A stretch of 64,000 bases of DNA from Carposina sasakii (taxonomy: Eukaryota; Arthropoda; Insecta; Lepidoptera; Carposinidae). Positions within the stretch are counted from its first letter, which is position 1, and every line of letters starts with the position of its first letter. The notes under the pieces were generated by a model. The model did no database searches, had not been told where the DNA came from, and saw nothing but the letters and a program-made list of their open reading frames with translations. The DNA lies in the NCBI GenBank assembly GCA_014607495.2, contig CP053172.1:5780888-5844887 (forward strand), given 5' to 3'. Below, piece after piece: positions 31,901 to 42,400 of the stretch. The position numbers and the translations under genes are program-made.

Positions 31901-34900
31901 CGCGCCGCTGAAATTATAAAATAGCATTTTATTAACCTCTTTTAAAAATAACTAGCTTTTAAAAATAACTTCGTCCGCGTGGACTGCAGAAAAAACAAAA
32001 TGTCGAAAATATCAACGTCAACGTTCCCGAAAACTACGGAATCTCCTCATCATCACGACCATTTTTCTCCATGGAAGCATACCTGGGAAGTGTCTGGTTC
32101 CCAAGATATTAGGGTCCAAAGTTGAGTAAAAACAGTTTTCAAAAAAAATTACAGTTTCCCAGCATTTTTTTTGTCTCAAACTTAAGTTATTTGGTGTATA
32201 GAGTACGTACCCTTCGTTAAGGGTGGCAACGACAAAACACCCTGTATATATTATATCCACCTATCGGACGCAAGACAGAACCAAAATCCAATACAAATTC
32301 TAAAACGCGAAATCGAAGTTTTTCACAATATATACACGGGCCACTCAATAACTAGTGGCCCGATGGGGTCGGAAGCGACCTTTTCACCACACTCACACTA
32401 CAGTCCTGGCTACCCCATATTCGGGAAAACAGCCATGTGTATATGTGTGTACACGACTGTATACATAAATACATACTGGATGTAAAAAGACAACTTTGTT
32501 CTATTAATACCTCGTATTCTTTGTATAACATCACGATCATTTTTTTCTATGGAACCTGAACCCTGAGAAACCACCAGATATTGAGGTTCTTTTATAATAT
32601 CATTTTTATTACAAAAATCCATCTGAAATCGGTGATCAAAATTTTTTTTCAAAGATACCAGGTCAAAATGTTATAATGTTAGTTTTGTACATTTGTACTT
32701 TGCGCATCAAACGAATAAATTGCTTGCAATAAAATGACAGTATTTTTTCATAATATATTTGTCGTTTCCCAGGGTTGGTTCCATAGAAGAAAATGATCGT
32801 AACCTTACAAAGAATACGAGGTATTAAAAAAAACAAAGTTGTCTTTTTACACCCTGTATATATGTATATACACATACCTACACACACACAACATGCTACA
32901 TAAATAACATAACACTCACCGTCCGCAAGGAAGTAGTCATCAGAGTCGGAATCAAACTGTTCTACCTTCACCAACGATAACGGAACTGAAAATAGAGACC
33001 GATTTGTTACTAGTTCTGTAATCTCAACTATGTTAAAAACAGGGTTCGAAATTATCAAGATACTTAAATATTTTTTTTGGATAATTACCTTGATAATTTA
33101 TACATCATCATCATTTACAGCCCTGAGAAGTCCACTGTTGGACATAGGCCTCCCCCAACAACCTTCACTCTGACCGGTCGGAAGCAGCCTGCATCCAACC
33201 GACGCCCGCGACCTTGGCCAGGTCGTCCGCCCACCTCGCGGGTGGCCTTTCCACGCTGCGCTTGCCGATACGTGGTATCCACTCTAGAACTTTCCGACTC
33301 CATCGGCCATCAGTTCTTCGAGCTATGTGCCCTGCCCATTGCCACTTCAGCTTGCTGGACCGTTCAGCTATGTCGGTGATCTTTGTACGTCTGCGGATCT
33401 CCTCAATTCTGATTCGATCACGCAGATTTTATACATACATACATATAATCACGCCTCTATCCCTTACGGGGTAGGCAGAGCACCAAGTGCCGATAGAACC
33501 ACATGGTGCCACTTCTCACCAATTTAGATAATAATTTATCCTAGCTGATTTACCATTTAACTTCATGAAATTTTCTTTATTTCAATGATAACATATTCCA
33601 ATGAGGAGGATGTAGGTTTTTCGGCACTATTAATAAACAGCAAAGAATGTGAGAAATATACAATTTAATTCAGAGTTTGTTTTAATGGCATAAAACAAAT
33701 TTAGGAAAGTACCTAAAGACATGATATTCGCACTTCTCTCGTCAAACATTTTTTTTGTTTTGTTTGATGTCTAGCACAGTGGTTCCCAAAGTGGTCTATG
33801 TGGACCCCCAGGGGTCCACAAGGGAGTCGATGGGGTCTACGTTGGCATGAAAAAATGGGATTTCACAATTAATTTGTATGTGTTGTAAGTATGTAGGGGG
33901 TCCACCAGAACCAGTTAACTTTTGAAAGGGGTCTATGAAAAATGAAAGTTTGGGAACCCCTGGTCTAGCATGTTTGGATACGCAAATGATACATGTAAAT
34001 AAATGAGATTACTTTAGTTAGTGTTTGATTTTAAAAATTATCACGCTATACAGGGTGTAACAGAAAGGGTATGTTAAGCGAAAAGCTGTATAAATAGCCC
34101 ACTATAGAGAACCTATTTACTGGTATATAGAGAAAATTTGGGACTAGAAATCACATTTTTAATTTTCAAGATTGTATGAAAATTCCTAAGATATTTAAAA
34201 ATTCTCCATACAATCGGGAAAAATAAACGTGTGATTTCGGATCTCAAACTTTGTGGATAGGTTCTCTATAGTGGGCTATTTACATAGATTTTCGCTTAAC
34301 ATACACTTTTTGATACACCCTGTATTTACCAAGATAATTATCAATTACAAATATCACTTCTGACCCTGATTAAAAATGCGAAAGAAATTTTAGTCTTTAT
34401 CTCATGTACTCGTATGTACCCACAGTTTTTAATATTGTAAAATTGTCACTCAGCTCGTGCCGCGGAAAGCACGTAAAACCATGTGTCCCCCATCGGACTA
34501 TGTAAGTGACGGAATAGAAAGTGAATCAGTCAGTATTTGCGCTCACACTTGTGCACTATAACATCTCTGCACCTGGCTAATCTTCGTAGAAATTTGCCGC
34601 CTTGACCGAAATACCGTCAGAGACATAACCTAGGCGCCTGATCTTTAGGATGCCTTACCATCTGAGGTGGTGGCCCGAGTAAGTAGCACCTCCTCACTTT
34701 GTATGACTTGCTGTCTGAAGTAGAAGGCAGCCCGTAGCGTCTTCACACACACCTCACAGATCGAACGAGAGACGCATTGCGGCGACAACTGAAGCAGAGC
34801 AATGTATTTTTAGGAGTGGTAACTATTTTCCTTGTGAATTTATTTATTGAAAACGATAGCACGAGTCCCTTTCCGACGCTCGAGTCACGGGTAATATATA

Positions 34901-34964
34901 GTGTGCGTGCGTGCGTGCGTGCGTGCGTGTGTGCGTGTGTGTGTGTGTGGGTGTGTGGGTGTGT

Positions 34965-35018
<54 letters not shown>

Positions 35019-38000
35019 GCGGTGATAGCCCAGTGGTTAAGACGTACACCTTACAAGCGGGAGACGTAAGTTCGATTCCAGTCACGGGCCTGTACCAATG
35101 AATTTATTTCATGTACAGATTTTAATGTTGCAAAATTGTCACTTAGCTCGTGCCTCGGAAAGCACGTAAAACCGTTGGTCCTGCGCCTGATCTCTCTTCG
35201 GTCGTGTCGGCTTTCCGTCCCATCGGACTATGGGAGTAACGGAATAGAGAGTGCATCTGTGTTTGCGCACACACTTGTGCACTATAATATCTCCTGCGCA
35301 CCTGGTCAATCTCCGTAGAGATTGATCGCCTTGGCCGAAATACGGTCGGAGATCATCATCATCACTTATGTGCGGTTAAACCCTTACATATTTATAAATA
35401 AATATTCACACACTTCACAACACATTAACTTAGTCCCACATTAAAATCCATAAGGTCTTGTGACGTGGCTACTAGGCAACGGTATAAATACATAGGTAAA
35501 TATAGAAACATCCATGACTCAGAAAAAACATAAATGTTTGCACCTACCGGGATTTGAACCCAGGACTACATGGTAAAGATATAGGTATACATTATTAGGA
35601 GCAAACAGGAGAGGCGCCATAATTGAATCTCGCTCCATTCTAAAATTTCCTTCGGGCCGGTGCTGCGCCAAGGACTTATGCTGGCGATTCAGAATCGGAG
35701 GGCGCGCAGTAAGCACGCAGACAGCGTCATGTAAGAACGCGGTCCACACGCGAGCCAAGCTAGGTGGTAAGTAAGTAAGACCAGTAGGAAAAGCATGTAC
35801 CTTTATACTCGCCGTAACACTATCTACTCACAAAATTTTGAGATATGACAGTGTGACGATAGCATTATGGACTATCGAGATTCGTGCTTGGCCTACAGTA
35901 AAACCTCGCCTCCAGTATTCTTTATATCCACTTGGATATGCATTCATTACATCAATTTGAAAGCTCCCAAGCTGACGACACACGGTCGGCGGGTGAACTA
36001 CTGGCTCTTCGCATAGTACGAGTAAGTAGTCTTGCATTAAAAAGAGACGTAAATGATGTGAATATTTATGTTTTATAAATATGTAACATAATAATTACAC
36101 CCATTCTCTACAAAGGTTGGACACATGGAGAAGAAATAGAGGAGGAGCAGCGGCTAAGTATATTTTCATACAAAAAGTGCCGCGGAGCGGGGGTGAAGTA
36201 TGGGACGAGGGGAGCATCCTAACACTGTAGACCTGCCCATTTACATAGATATCACCTTGTGAATAGTCAAACTACTTGCATAAGCGTGACAGCTACTGCG
36301 TTACACACATTGGCCCTGAAGCTCCGCCCCTATCATGACGTCATGGCCTCACGATTGCCACACAACTCAGTTCCACCTCCTCTTTTATACCTTCTCCATG
36401 GTTGGACATCTCTTAAATCCTTTAAGATATTCACTGCCACTCTAGATATTCCTTGTTTTTCTAGCATTTATGAGGAAAGAGTAATAGGACAATTCCAAAT
36501 CATCTTAATACAGTGCAACCTCGATTTAACAAATCTGAAGGGAGCAAGTAAATATTCGTTATATGAAGTAATTCATTGAACTGAGGTGTGTTATGTTGAG
36601 GTTAGGTGGGCTAAAATTCGTTATGAAGAGGTAATGCATGTCGAAATCTCTTGTGACATGAATCAGATACTATGAAATTAAGGCTCCTACATTGATGGGA
36701 ACTTTATATAAAGGTTTTGGTTGACAAAGTTCATTAATTAGAGGTATTCATACTTTGTCTTGATAATCTAAAGCTATGTAAAGGTATGTTTTACATTGTC
36801 TCTTATGGACGATTCATGGGGATAATGAAAACATTTGTTAAATCGAGGAAGTCATTATATTGAGGTACGTTATGTTAAGGTTTTATTGACATACTTAAGT
36901 CCTTGGATTTCATTACCTCCTTGAGCGTCCAGTATTTCTTCCAATACTTTTCAATACCTGCATACTACCAAGCTTGACTTATGGGTGTGAAACATGGGCA
37001 CTAACAAGAACATTGCGAGAAAAACTAGCTATAACTCAAAGAGCTATGGAGAGGAGCATAACTGGGTATAAACACCAAGATCGTATCAGAAATTGCGACT
37101 TAAGATCCAGACTGACAGACATCCTAACATGCATTGATTTACAAAAATGGAGGTGGGCAGGTCATATGATGCACAACAACAGGGGAAAGTGGAGCAGGGC
37201 AGTATCAGATTGGTACCCAAGAGACGGCAGTAGAAGCCGGGGTAGATAACCGTTGAGATGGGAGAACAAACTGAAGCTGACCACGGTACCAAATTGGAGA
37301 AGGGTTGCCCGAGACAGGCAACAATGGAAAAGCTTCGAGGAGGCCTTTGCCAAGAGGCACACCAAGCTGAGGGACATATTTTAAAAGCTCGGAATAAAGA
37401 GGCTATATTATTATTATTATTCATCTTCAGGCGAACTTAACTCTTATTAGCTCCACATTGGTGGCTATTAAGCCCCGAATCGCTAACTTATGCCTGACAG
37501 ACCGTAACAAATCGCACCTTGGGGTGGTGACCGTTGCCAAAGCAAAAGCTTTGCAATTTATTTATTTTTGGGTTGTTTAAATTCACCTCCTTTTTTGTTT
37601 GGTAGCGGTTTCATTTTTGGGGTGCGAACATAGAAAGTAACATATAATTAGACAATCGACAAACAAGTTGTTAATGCTTTCATGTCGAATAAATGATTTT
37701 GAATTATATTAAGGTTGCACTGTAACTAAGTTTATCCGGCTATTTTTACTTTATTTGGTAAACAAACAGCCTACTCATTTAGTATATAAATAGGAAGAAT
37801 ATTTACATTGGAATATCTTATTTTCATTTATCTATATTGGTATTCAGGTCATACCAAGAAGTATTTGTATTCATATCTAACTGAACCTACTAGTACTGTA
37901 CTCTTATCAGAATTTTATTGCATACCTACACAGGAACACAAGCGATTACAGTAATACAGAGTGTATTGCGAAGGACTACAAACGTATGTACTCACAGTAA

Positions 38001-38118
38001 TATTGAAACATTCCTGCAGCATAGTTGAATATATTTCATGTTTGTCTAACCAAATGTACTTGGTATTCAGGTCTTTGTGTACGCCCTGGGCCAGGCAACA
38101 GCGACACGTTTCCTCCAT
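27742..38118 (-). CDS. Gene C: ZAD-C2H2 zinc-finger protein, 529 aa (5 exons)
   Basis: Minus-strand join, 5' to 3': 38118-37996, 34788-34659, 32985-32920, 31907-31845, 28949-27742 (1590 bases, 529 residues). Domains: ZAD (CRCC, IYSTMLQECFNIT, ICEVC, AAFYFRQQV), two acidic cassettes with VKVE and VKQE, a basic stretch starting DQLPEVTIRKKT, the pre-finger motif NILKFSNATPF, and ten C2H2 fingers. Fingers 6, 7, 9 and 10 (RNYYQRNQH, LKSLLMSHI, ARKYTLREH, VQKCSLKNH) are almost those of gene B, so B and C are an inverted duplicate pair. A nuclear DNA-binding regulator is inferred. The ATG lies 1.2 kb from the divergent gene D. On the minus strand AATAAA occurs near 27650. Confidence 0.9.
28974..29122. 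mobile_element. MITE family M1
   Basis: ATCGATTCCGGTAGTCACAT and the return arm AGAGTGCCTGCCGGAATCC, around CTCTCTCAGCCATTTATG. It sits just upstream of gene C's last acceptor. Confidence 0.7.
29207..29445. repeat. Dispersed repeat e
   Basis: CTGCTCTGGGAGTGAAAAAA through ATTGGTCAGAAGTGGCACCA to ACCCCGTAAGGGATAAAGGC, in the opposite orientation to the copy at 11721. Confidence 0.6.
29470..29975. repeat. Repeat f interrupted by MITE M5
   Basis: Family f runs from 29470, stops at ATGCAGCTG (29633) and resumes at 29936 with CTGATCGTATTCTAGTGAA, as in the unbroken copy at 13272. Confidence 0.7.
29634..29935. mobile_element. MITE family M5, 302 bp, TSD CTG
   Basis: Ends CACCCGTATGATGAATTTGG and CCAAATTCATCATACGGGTG, with CTG duplicated at 29631-29633 and 29936-29938. 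The uninterrupted repeat f copies give the empty-site sequence. Confidence 0.85.
30116..31546. mobile_element. Outer hAT-like element, 8-bp imperfect TSD
   Basis: Ends TAGGGATGTAACAGAGG and CCGTGACATCCCTG; flanks ATTCTGAT (30108-30115) and ATTTTGAT (31547-31554). A second hAT element entered 17 bases inside its left end. Its interior (31085-31360) includes a TCTA microsatellite-tailed repeat and no transposase. Confidence 0.65.
30133..30827. mobile_element. Inner hAT-like element, 695 bp, exact 8-bp TSD
   Basis: Ends CACTGGCGGCTC and GAGCCGCCAGTG; target AACAGAGG at 30125-30132 and 30828-30835. The second copy is at 48175-48878, inverted. No transposase, so non-autonomous. Confidence 0.85.
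31845..31907 (-). CDS. Gene C micro-exon 4 (VKQE cassette)
   Basis: Acceptor ATAATTTCAG, donor GTAAGT, 63 bases, phase 1-1. Encodes ARRVKQEPSIAGDEWLDNTI. VKQEP is a strong SUMO-type site. Confidence 0.78.
31950..32000 (-). repeat. Helitron 3'-end fragment
   Basis: ACTAG followed by ACTTCGTCCGCGTGGACTGC marks the reverse complement of a Helitron 3' end. The rest is lost. Confidence 0.45.
32005..32249. mobile_element. MITE family M2
   Basis: CAACGTTCCCGAAAACTACG, ATGGAAGCATACCTGGGAAG, then the other-arm type CCTTCGTTAAGGGTGGCAAC and ACCCTGTATA. Same composite layout as 6266-6626. Confidence 0.65.
32474..32858. mobile_element. MITE family M10
   Basis: Arms of about 70 bases: GTAAAAAGACAACTTTGTTC and the reverse complement GAACAAAG-like end with GTCTTTTTACACCCTGT. 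Each arm also carries a CTATGGAACC/GGTTCCATAG pair. Single copy here, no ORF. Confidence 0.65.
32920..32985 (-). CDS. Gene C micro-exon 3 (VKVE cassette)
   Basis: Acceptor CTATTTTCAG, donor GTGAGT, 66 bases, phase 1-1. Encodes PLSLVKVEQFDSDSDDYFLA. SUMO consensus followed by an acidic Ser/Asp run, as in phosphorylation-linked sites. Confidence 0.8.
33101..33425 (-). mobile_element. LINE 3' end, same family as 20818
   Basis: Reverse complement matches 20818-21119 block by block, including the reverse complement of RWADDLAKVAGVGWMQAA-coding sequence and the terminal TCATCATCATTTACAGCCC. It is 5'-truncated. Confidence 0.7.
33432..33528. repeat. Dispersed repeat e, short
   Basis: CATACATACATATAATCACG to ATGGTGCCACTTCTCACCAA. 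Confidence 0.55.
33777..33962. mobile_element. hAT MITE, 186 bp, exact 8-bp TSD
   Basis: Ends CAGTGGTTCCCAAAGTGG and GTTTGGGAACCCCTG; target GTCTAGCA at 33769-33776 and 33963-33970. This is the uncorrupted reference for the copy at 22223. Confidence 0.9.
34050..34323. mobile_element. MITE family M3
   Basis: ACAGGGTGTAACAGAAAGGG and TTTTTGATACACCCTGT, with arms paired as at 10031. Confidence 0.8.
34432..34640 (+). mobile_element. SINE c, 5'-truncated
   Basis: From ATATTGTAAAATTGTCACTC through GTGCCGCGGAAAGCACGTAA to CTTGACCGAAATACCGTCAG. It ends 20 bases beyond the donor of gene C ZAD exon 2 (antisense to the gene). Confidence 0.6.
34659..34788 (-). CDS. Gene C exon 2 (ZAD second half)
   Basis: Acceptor TCTGCTTCAG, donor GTAAGG, 130 bases, enters phase 0 and leaves phase 1. 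LSPQCVSRSICEVCVKTLRA then FYFRQQVIQSEEVLL. It corresponds exactly to gene B exon 2 and gene D exon 2, although no long ORF marks it. Confidence 0.87.
34899..35017 (+). repeat. GT/GCGT microsatellite
   Basis: GTGCGTGCGTGC units grade into a long GT run that directly abuts SINE c at 35022. Open frames in it are repeat artefacts. Confidence 0.95.
35022..35366 (+). mobile_element. SINE c, full-length
   Basis: GGTGATAGCCCAGTGGTTAA, AAGTTCGATTCCAGTCACGG and GAAATACGGTCGGAGATCAT. Very close to 22604-22947, so both insertions are young. Confidence 0.8.
35393..35573 (-). mobile_element. SINE a, head-truncated
   Basis: CACTTCACAACACATTAACT to CACCTACCGGGATTTGAACC, then joined to part of the CAGGGCC-type hAT MITE (35570-35665). 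Confidence 0.6.
36124..36400. mobile_element. MITE family M9, short copy
   Basis: CATGGAGAAGAAATAGAGGA and TCCTCTTTTATACCTTCTCC then ATG as inverted ends. It contains GCCCCTATCATGACGTCATG. Longer copies are at 47123 and 61578. Confidence 0.65.
36929..37420 (+). pseudogene. LINE C-terminal RT fragment
   Basis: Reads FNTCILPSLTYGCETWALT, QRAMERSITGYKHQDRIRN, LQKWRWAGHMMH and, after an in-frame TAA at about 37247, RVARDRQQWKSFEEAFAKRH. It ends in a TTA repeat. The single stop and good frame suggest a fairly recent insertion, on the strand opposite to gene C in its intron 1. Confidence 0.75.
37996..38118 (-). CDS. Gene C exon 1 (ZAD first half)
   Basis: 41 codons, MEETCRCCLAQGVHKDLN to QECFNIT before GTGAGT, phase 0. 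Same length as gene B exon 1. Confidence 0.88.
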
Positions 38119-39334
38119 GGTGATAATAAATATATTTAGACTTTTGGATAACTAAAACTATCGAGGATCACCTCATAATCACAAGAATAAACTAAGAAAA
38201 TAAAAATATACACAACAATGAACCCGAAAATACCTAAATTTTTTTTTTTTTTTTTTTTTTTAGTTTATCCCGAAGGAAAGGCAAGGGGAACTAAGCCCAT
38301 ACAGCCATTGTCTTTAGTAAATGATTTCTGAACATAATGATGGATGATAATGATGATGATGAATGGAAACGTCGGGAAAATCCTCAAAAACAAGTGTAAA
38401 GTTAGTCAAAATGAAAAATTATTGCAGAAACAACTTACATGCGCCCATGAAGAGATCGTAATCCGGCTAAAGTTTCACTCGGCTTACCTGCGTATAAAAC
38501 CATGCACACGCACTAGATTCACAGCACAAGTAAACAAAATATAACTTATCTACCAGAAAACATCACTTTACGGACACATGCAAGCCATTTACAAATAATT
38601 TTTGATTTTCACAAGAAAATTACACCTGCACCCTTCCAGCTTTTCCCGCCGAATCCCGAAAATACCTAAAATAATGACGTGACGTCGTCAGACAGATATG
38701 ACAGTTATAGTGATGTCGTCAAACATTGTTCGATTGGGTACGAAAATACCAAGATGTTAGCTTATCGCGTGAGTCTGAAACGACTCGACAAATGTCAGAA
38801 CTTTTATTGGCATAAAGCTGATGTAATGAGGAGTAACGAAGGCTACTGGAAATGGGAATTATTATTCTAAAGTTCACGCGGACGAAGTCGTAGGCCCCGT
38901 TAGTTAAAAAAACTTATCAGGTTTTACCGGTTATTTTCATCCCTACTGTATAGTGGGGCTGCCAAGATTTCATTTTTTATCCATTTTCTGCTGTTTTGTT
39001 TGACAAACATTCTTTGTAATCTTGAGTCCCTGACGAGTATGGATATAATTGTAATAAGCAACTGTTAGATAGTTACAGCAAGTCAATTTCTATATAATGA
39101 TGTAGTCACGATTAAGTAATCTTTCGAAATAGTTCCCTAATATTTAATTTTTGGGTAGTTATTTTGTTTGAAAAGCTGACAACCCTGCCCTGTACTCCGA
39201 ACCAACTCCGAACACAGAAAGAAAATAAGATGGCGGTGTGGTACTGTGCTTAGATATTTTTCTATAAAATTTCGCTTTTCTGATGAATTCCTCGTAAATT
39301 AAGTTGTTTAGCGCCTAATTACTGTGCGTGGACA
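38119..39334. promoter_or_regulatory. Shared upstream region of divergent genes C and D
   Basis: 1.2 kb separates the two start codons. Retroposon d in reverse orientation fills 38228-38656 with a 20-base T run (its A tail) 110 bases from gene C's ATG. No clear TATA element was seen; core promoters must flank the retroposon. Confidence 0.5.
38228..38656 (-). mobile_element. Retroposon d, long copy
   Basis: Reverse complement of the family: T run, TTATCCCGAAGGAAAGGCAA, GTAATCCGGCTAAAG region, CACCCTTCCAGCTTTTCCCG. Confidence 0.65.
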
Positions 39335-39472
39335 ATGGCGACTCTAACCAATAACGGTATTTGCCGCTGCTGTGCTTCAGAAGGGACATTTAAAGATGTT
39401 AGGAGCGTATACGTCTGGATGGGCGAAGAAGAAATCTACGCCGATATGCTTAAGGAATGCTTTGATATCACC
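39335..39472 (+). CDS. Gene D exon 1 (ZAD first half)
   Basis: 46 codons from MATLTNNGICRCC to KECFDIT, donor GTAAGT, phase 0. Confidence 0.87.
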
Positions 39473-42400
39473 GTAAGTTGTGTTTTTACTGGTCCCACAT
39501 AGTCTACTATGTCTGAAATTAAAATTTTTTTGTGTGTTTATTAATTGTCCGCATGATGCGATCGTATATTGAGATCTGTGATTGCTTTGTCCTCCATTGC
39601 GCATTCCTTGAACAACGCATAGCGGTCAATGACTCTAGAGCGGCAATGTATGCTCGCAGTTGTTTACTTTCATTCGACCGTATTGCATAAATAAATAAAC
39701 AAAGCTTTTTATTACTTTCCCCTGCATTTTAGTTTTAGATGACACGCGTGTCAGTACATATCAATCACATGGTTAACATCCCACGCGTTAACACGCGATC
39801 CCCAATCTCCATACATTTTCGGCATGTTATCGCGTCGGCTGTTACCAGTGTGTTATGGCCCTGACCATTAGTTTATTATCAGATACTAGCTGTTGCCCTC
39901 GACTTTGTCCAGTGGACTACAAAATAATTTGCTGGTTTAACTGGTTTTATCTTTATAATCATGAAATTATTTACTTATAACTGTTAATATTTCGGGTTCA
40001 AAGTGTTGTATTTAGTTAAATAAAACATACACACATTTTTTATTAGGATCTGCTATAAAATTGTTATACCGCATTCAATTTCATTCAGTAGTTTTTGTGA
40101 CAAATTATAAAAAAAACTATTCATGATTTTTTATTGCTAGCTTGACCATTTATTTATTATACCCTTTTTGTCTGACATTTTATTCTTTATTTGTAGCCAT
40201 AGTGGTGTCCTACTGCTGAGCAAAGGCTGATTTTTAAAATATTTTTTATTACAAATTAATTACCTATCTTATATTTTATCCATCTTCTCCATCAGCCTGC
40301 CCTTTGGGAAAGGCATCCCCCAGGATTCTCCACTACTCCCTTTCCATGGCACATCTCTGCCTCGTTTGACCATGACTACTATTCCATCCACAGCTAAGTG
40401 CCCAAGAAGGCTTGAGCGGAGTGTGCGAAGTGTGCGTCACACAGCTACGGAATGCCAGGAACTTTAAACGGCAGGTGCTAGATATAGAGGATCGCTTCCG
40501 TAGGCATCTGTTTGATGATCTGCTTAACCGAGAATGCACACCAGGTGAGGCTACAGTGTTATTGACAACTGACAACAGCATAATCTCATTTACTTACAGA
40601 CACTCTTGCAGGACCATAAACTAGTTCCCAAACTGTTATTGTCAACTAGTATTTAACTTCATGCCAGGTTTCGAAGTTAGTAAGTAAGAGGTTTGATAAA
40701 TTTACCTTGATAATTATCTTTGATAATTATAAAAATCAAACACTAAAATAATCAGTGTGGGAAGGCCACCCGCGAGGTGGGCGGACGACCTGGCCAAGGT
40801 CGCGGGCGTCGGTTGGTTGCAGGCGGCTTCCGACCGGTCGGAGTGGAGATTGTTGGGGGAGGCCTATGTCCAACAGTGGACTTCTCAGGGCTGTAAATGA
40901 TGATGAAAATAATCTAAGTTTATTTATGTTTCCAAACGCACTAGACATAAAAAAAACCTTACCTACTGACAAGAGATGTGTGAGTTTCAGGAATTTATCT
41001 TATTTTATGTACTTTCTTACTTTTTTTTTTGACACCATAAAAACAAACTCTGAATTAAATTGTATTTTACTCATTCAAATTGTACTATTCTTTCATTTAA
41101 TAATGCCGAAAAACTGGAGACCCTTTTTGAGATAAATAGATTATAATTAAAATAAACAAAATTTCAAGAAGTTAATTGACAAATCAGCTAGGATAATTAT
41201 CAGATAATTATCGGATAGTTATCAGATAATATTTATCCAAAATAATATTTATCTGGATAATTTCGAACTCTGCTTCATGGTAGAGTGTGTTTCACCATAT
41301 AGTTATTTTAGATGATGGTGCTAGTCACTATGCTTATGACCACATTCCGAGGTCAGGCATAGGAATAGGGTAGTTGACAATGGTTGAATTTTAATGACAT
41401 TTTATGCTTATCAGAATATATCATCAAAATCATACCTATTTGTAAAATTACAATCTGATTTACAAGAATTCAAGTATCCAAATGAGGTAGTAATAAGCCT
41501 TCAAAGTTAAGTGGGCAAGTCAAAAGAAAGACTTGAAATAGAATTCTGTGGTGCACACTAGGGGAGGCCTTTGAAAGGAGCAAGCTACCAGAAATGATTG
41601 TCAGTAATAAAATAATATTTTATTTATTTGCTGTTTCTTGTATTGTATGGAAACTAATAATGAGACTAGCGTTAGTTAATACAGCGTCTAGCGTCTTATA
41701 CACATAGCACGCTATTTTCAATGGAAAACATCGCGTGCTACGCGCCATAGTGCTATAAATATAACGACCAATGCACGGCAAGTGTTGCGTGGCAACTAGC
41801 TAGTGATAGATAAATAACGTAGCACTTGCTCGTTGCGCTGTAACGCTGCAGTGAGAGTGGGGCATGCGTGTGGGCGGAGCTATGGCGTTATGTTGCTAAT
41901 TATTATTCTCGCGCTGCGGCCGCCGGCTGGGTAGTTAGTCTAGCGTATGCTATGCTATCGGATGCTACGTACGGGAATTTGTTCTCCCATAGTATTTTAT
42001 TGCGCGCGATATTTAGCGTACTGCTAGATTTAAAGCGACTGCCACCGCACCGGCCGCCTACACGCATCCTGAATTGCGCGTTATTATAACATAGCATAAA
42101 ATATAGCACGCTAGAAAATTATAGTTTTTAGTCCCTAGCGTGCTAAGTTTTTATATCATTCTTGAACACCTCTAAATCAGACCCCGCCATACCATATCAC
42201 AAGAGTGCATGTTAAAAACAAATGATATTACAATAGCAGCCATCTTTGTTCCGCCAGCACCGCACAGCTTGCTGGTCAAGATGGAGGTGCAGGCCGAGGG
42301 CCACAGCGAATCCGAGCCGGATGATGTCGATGATGAGGATTATACTCCCGGTAAGATCCACTTCTTCGGCCTATTGCAGTCCACTGCTGGACGTAGGCCT

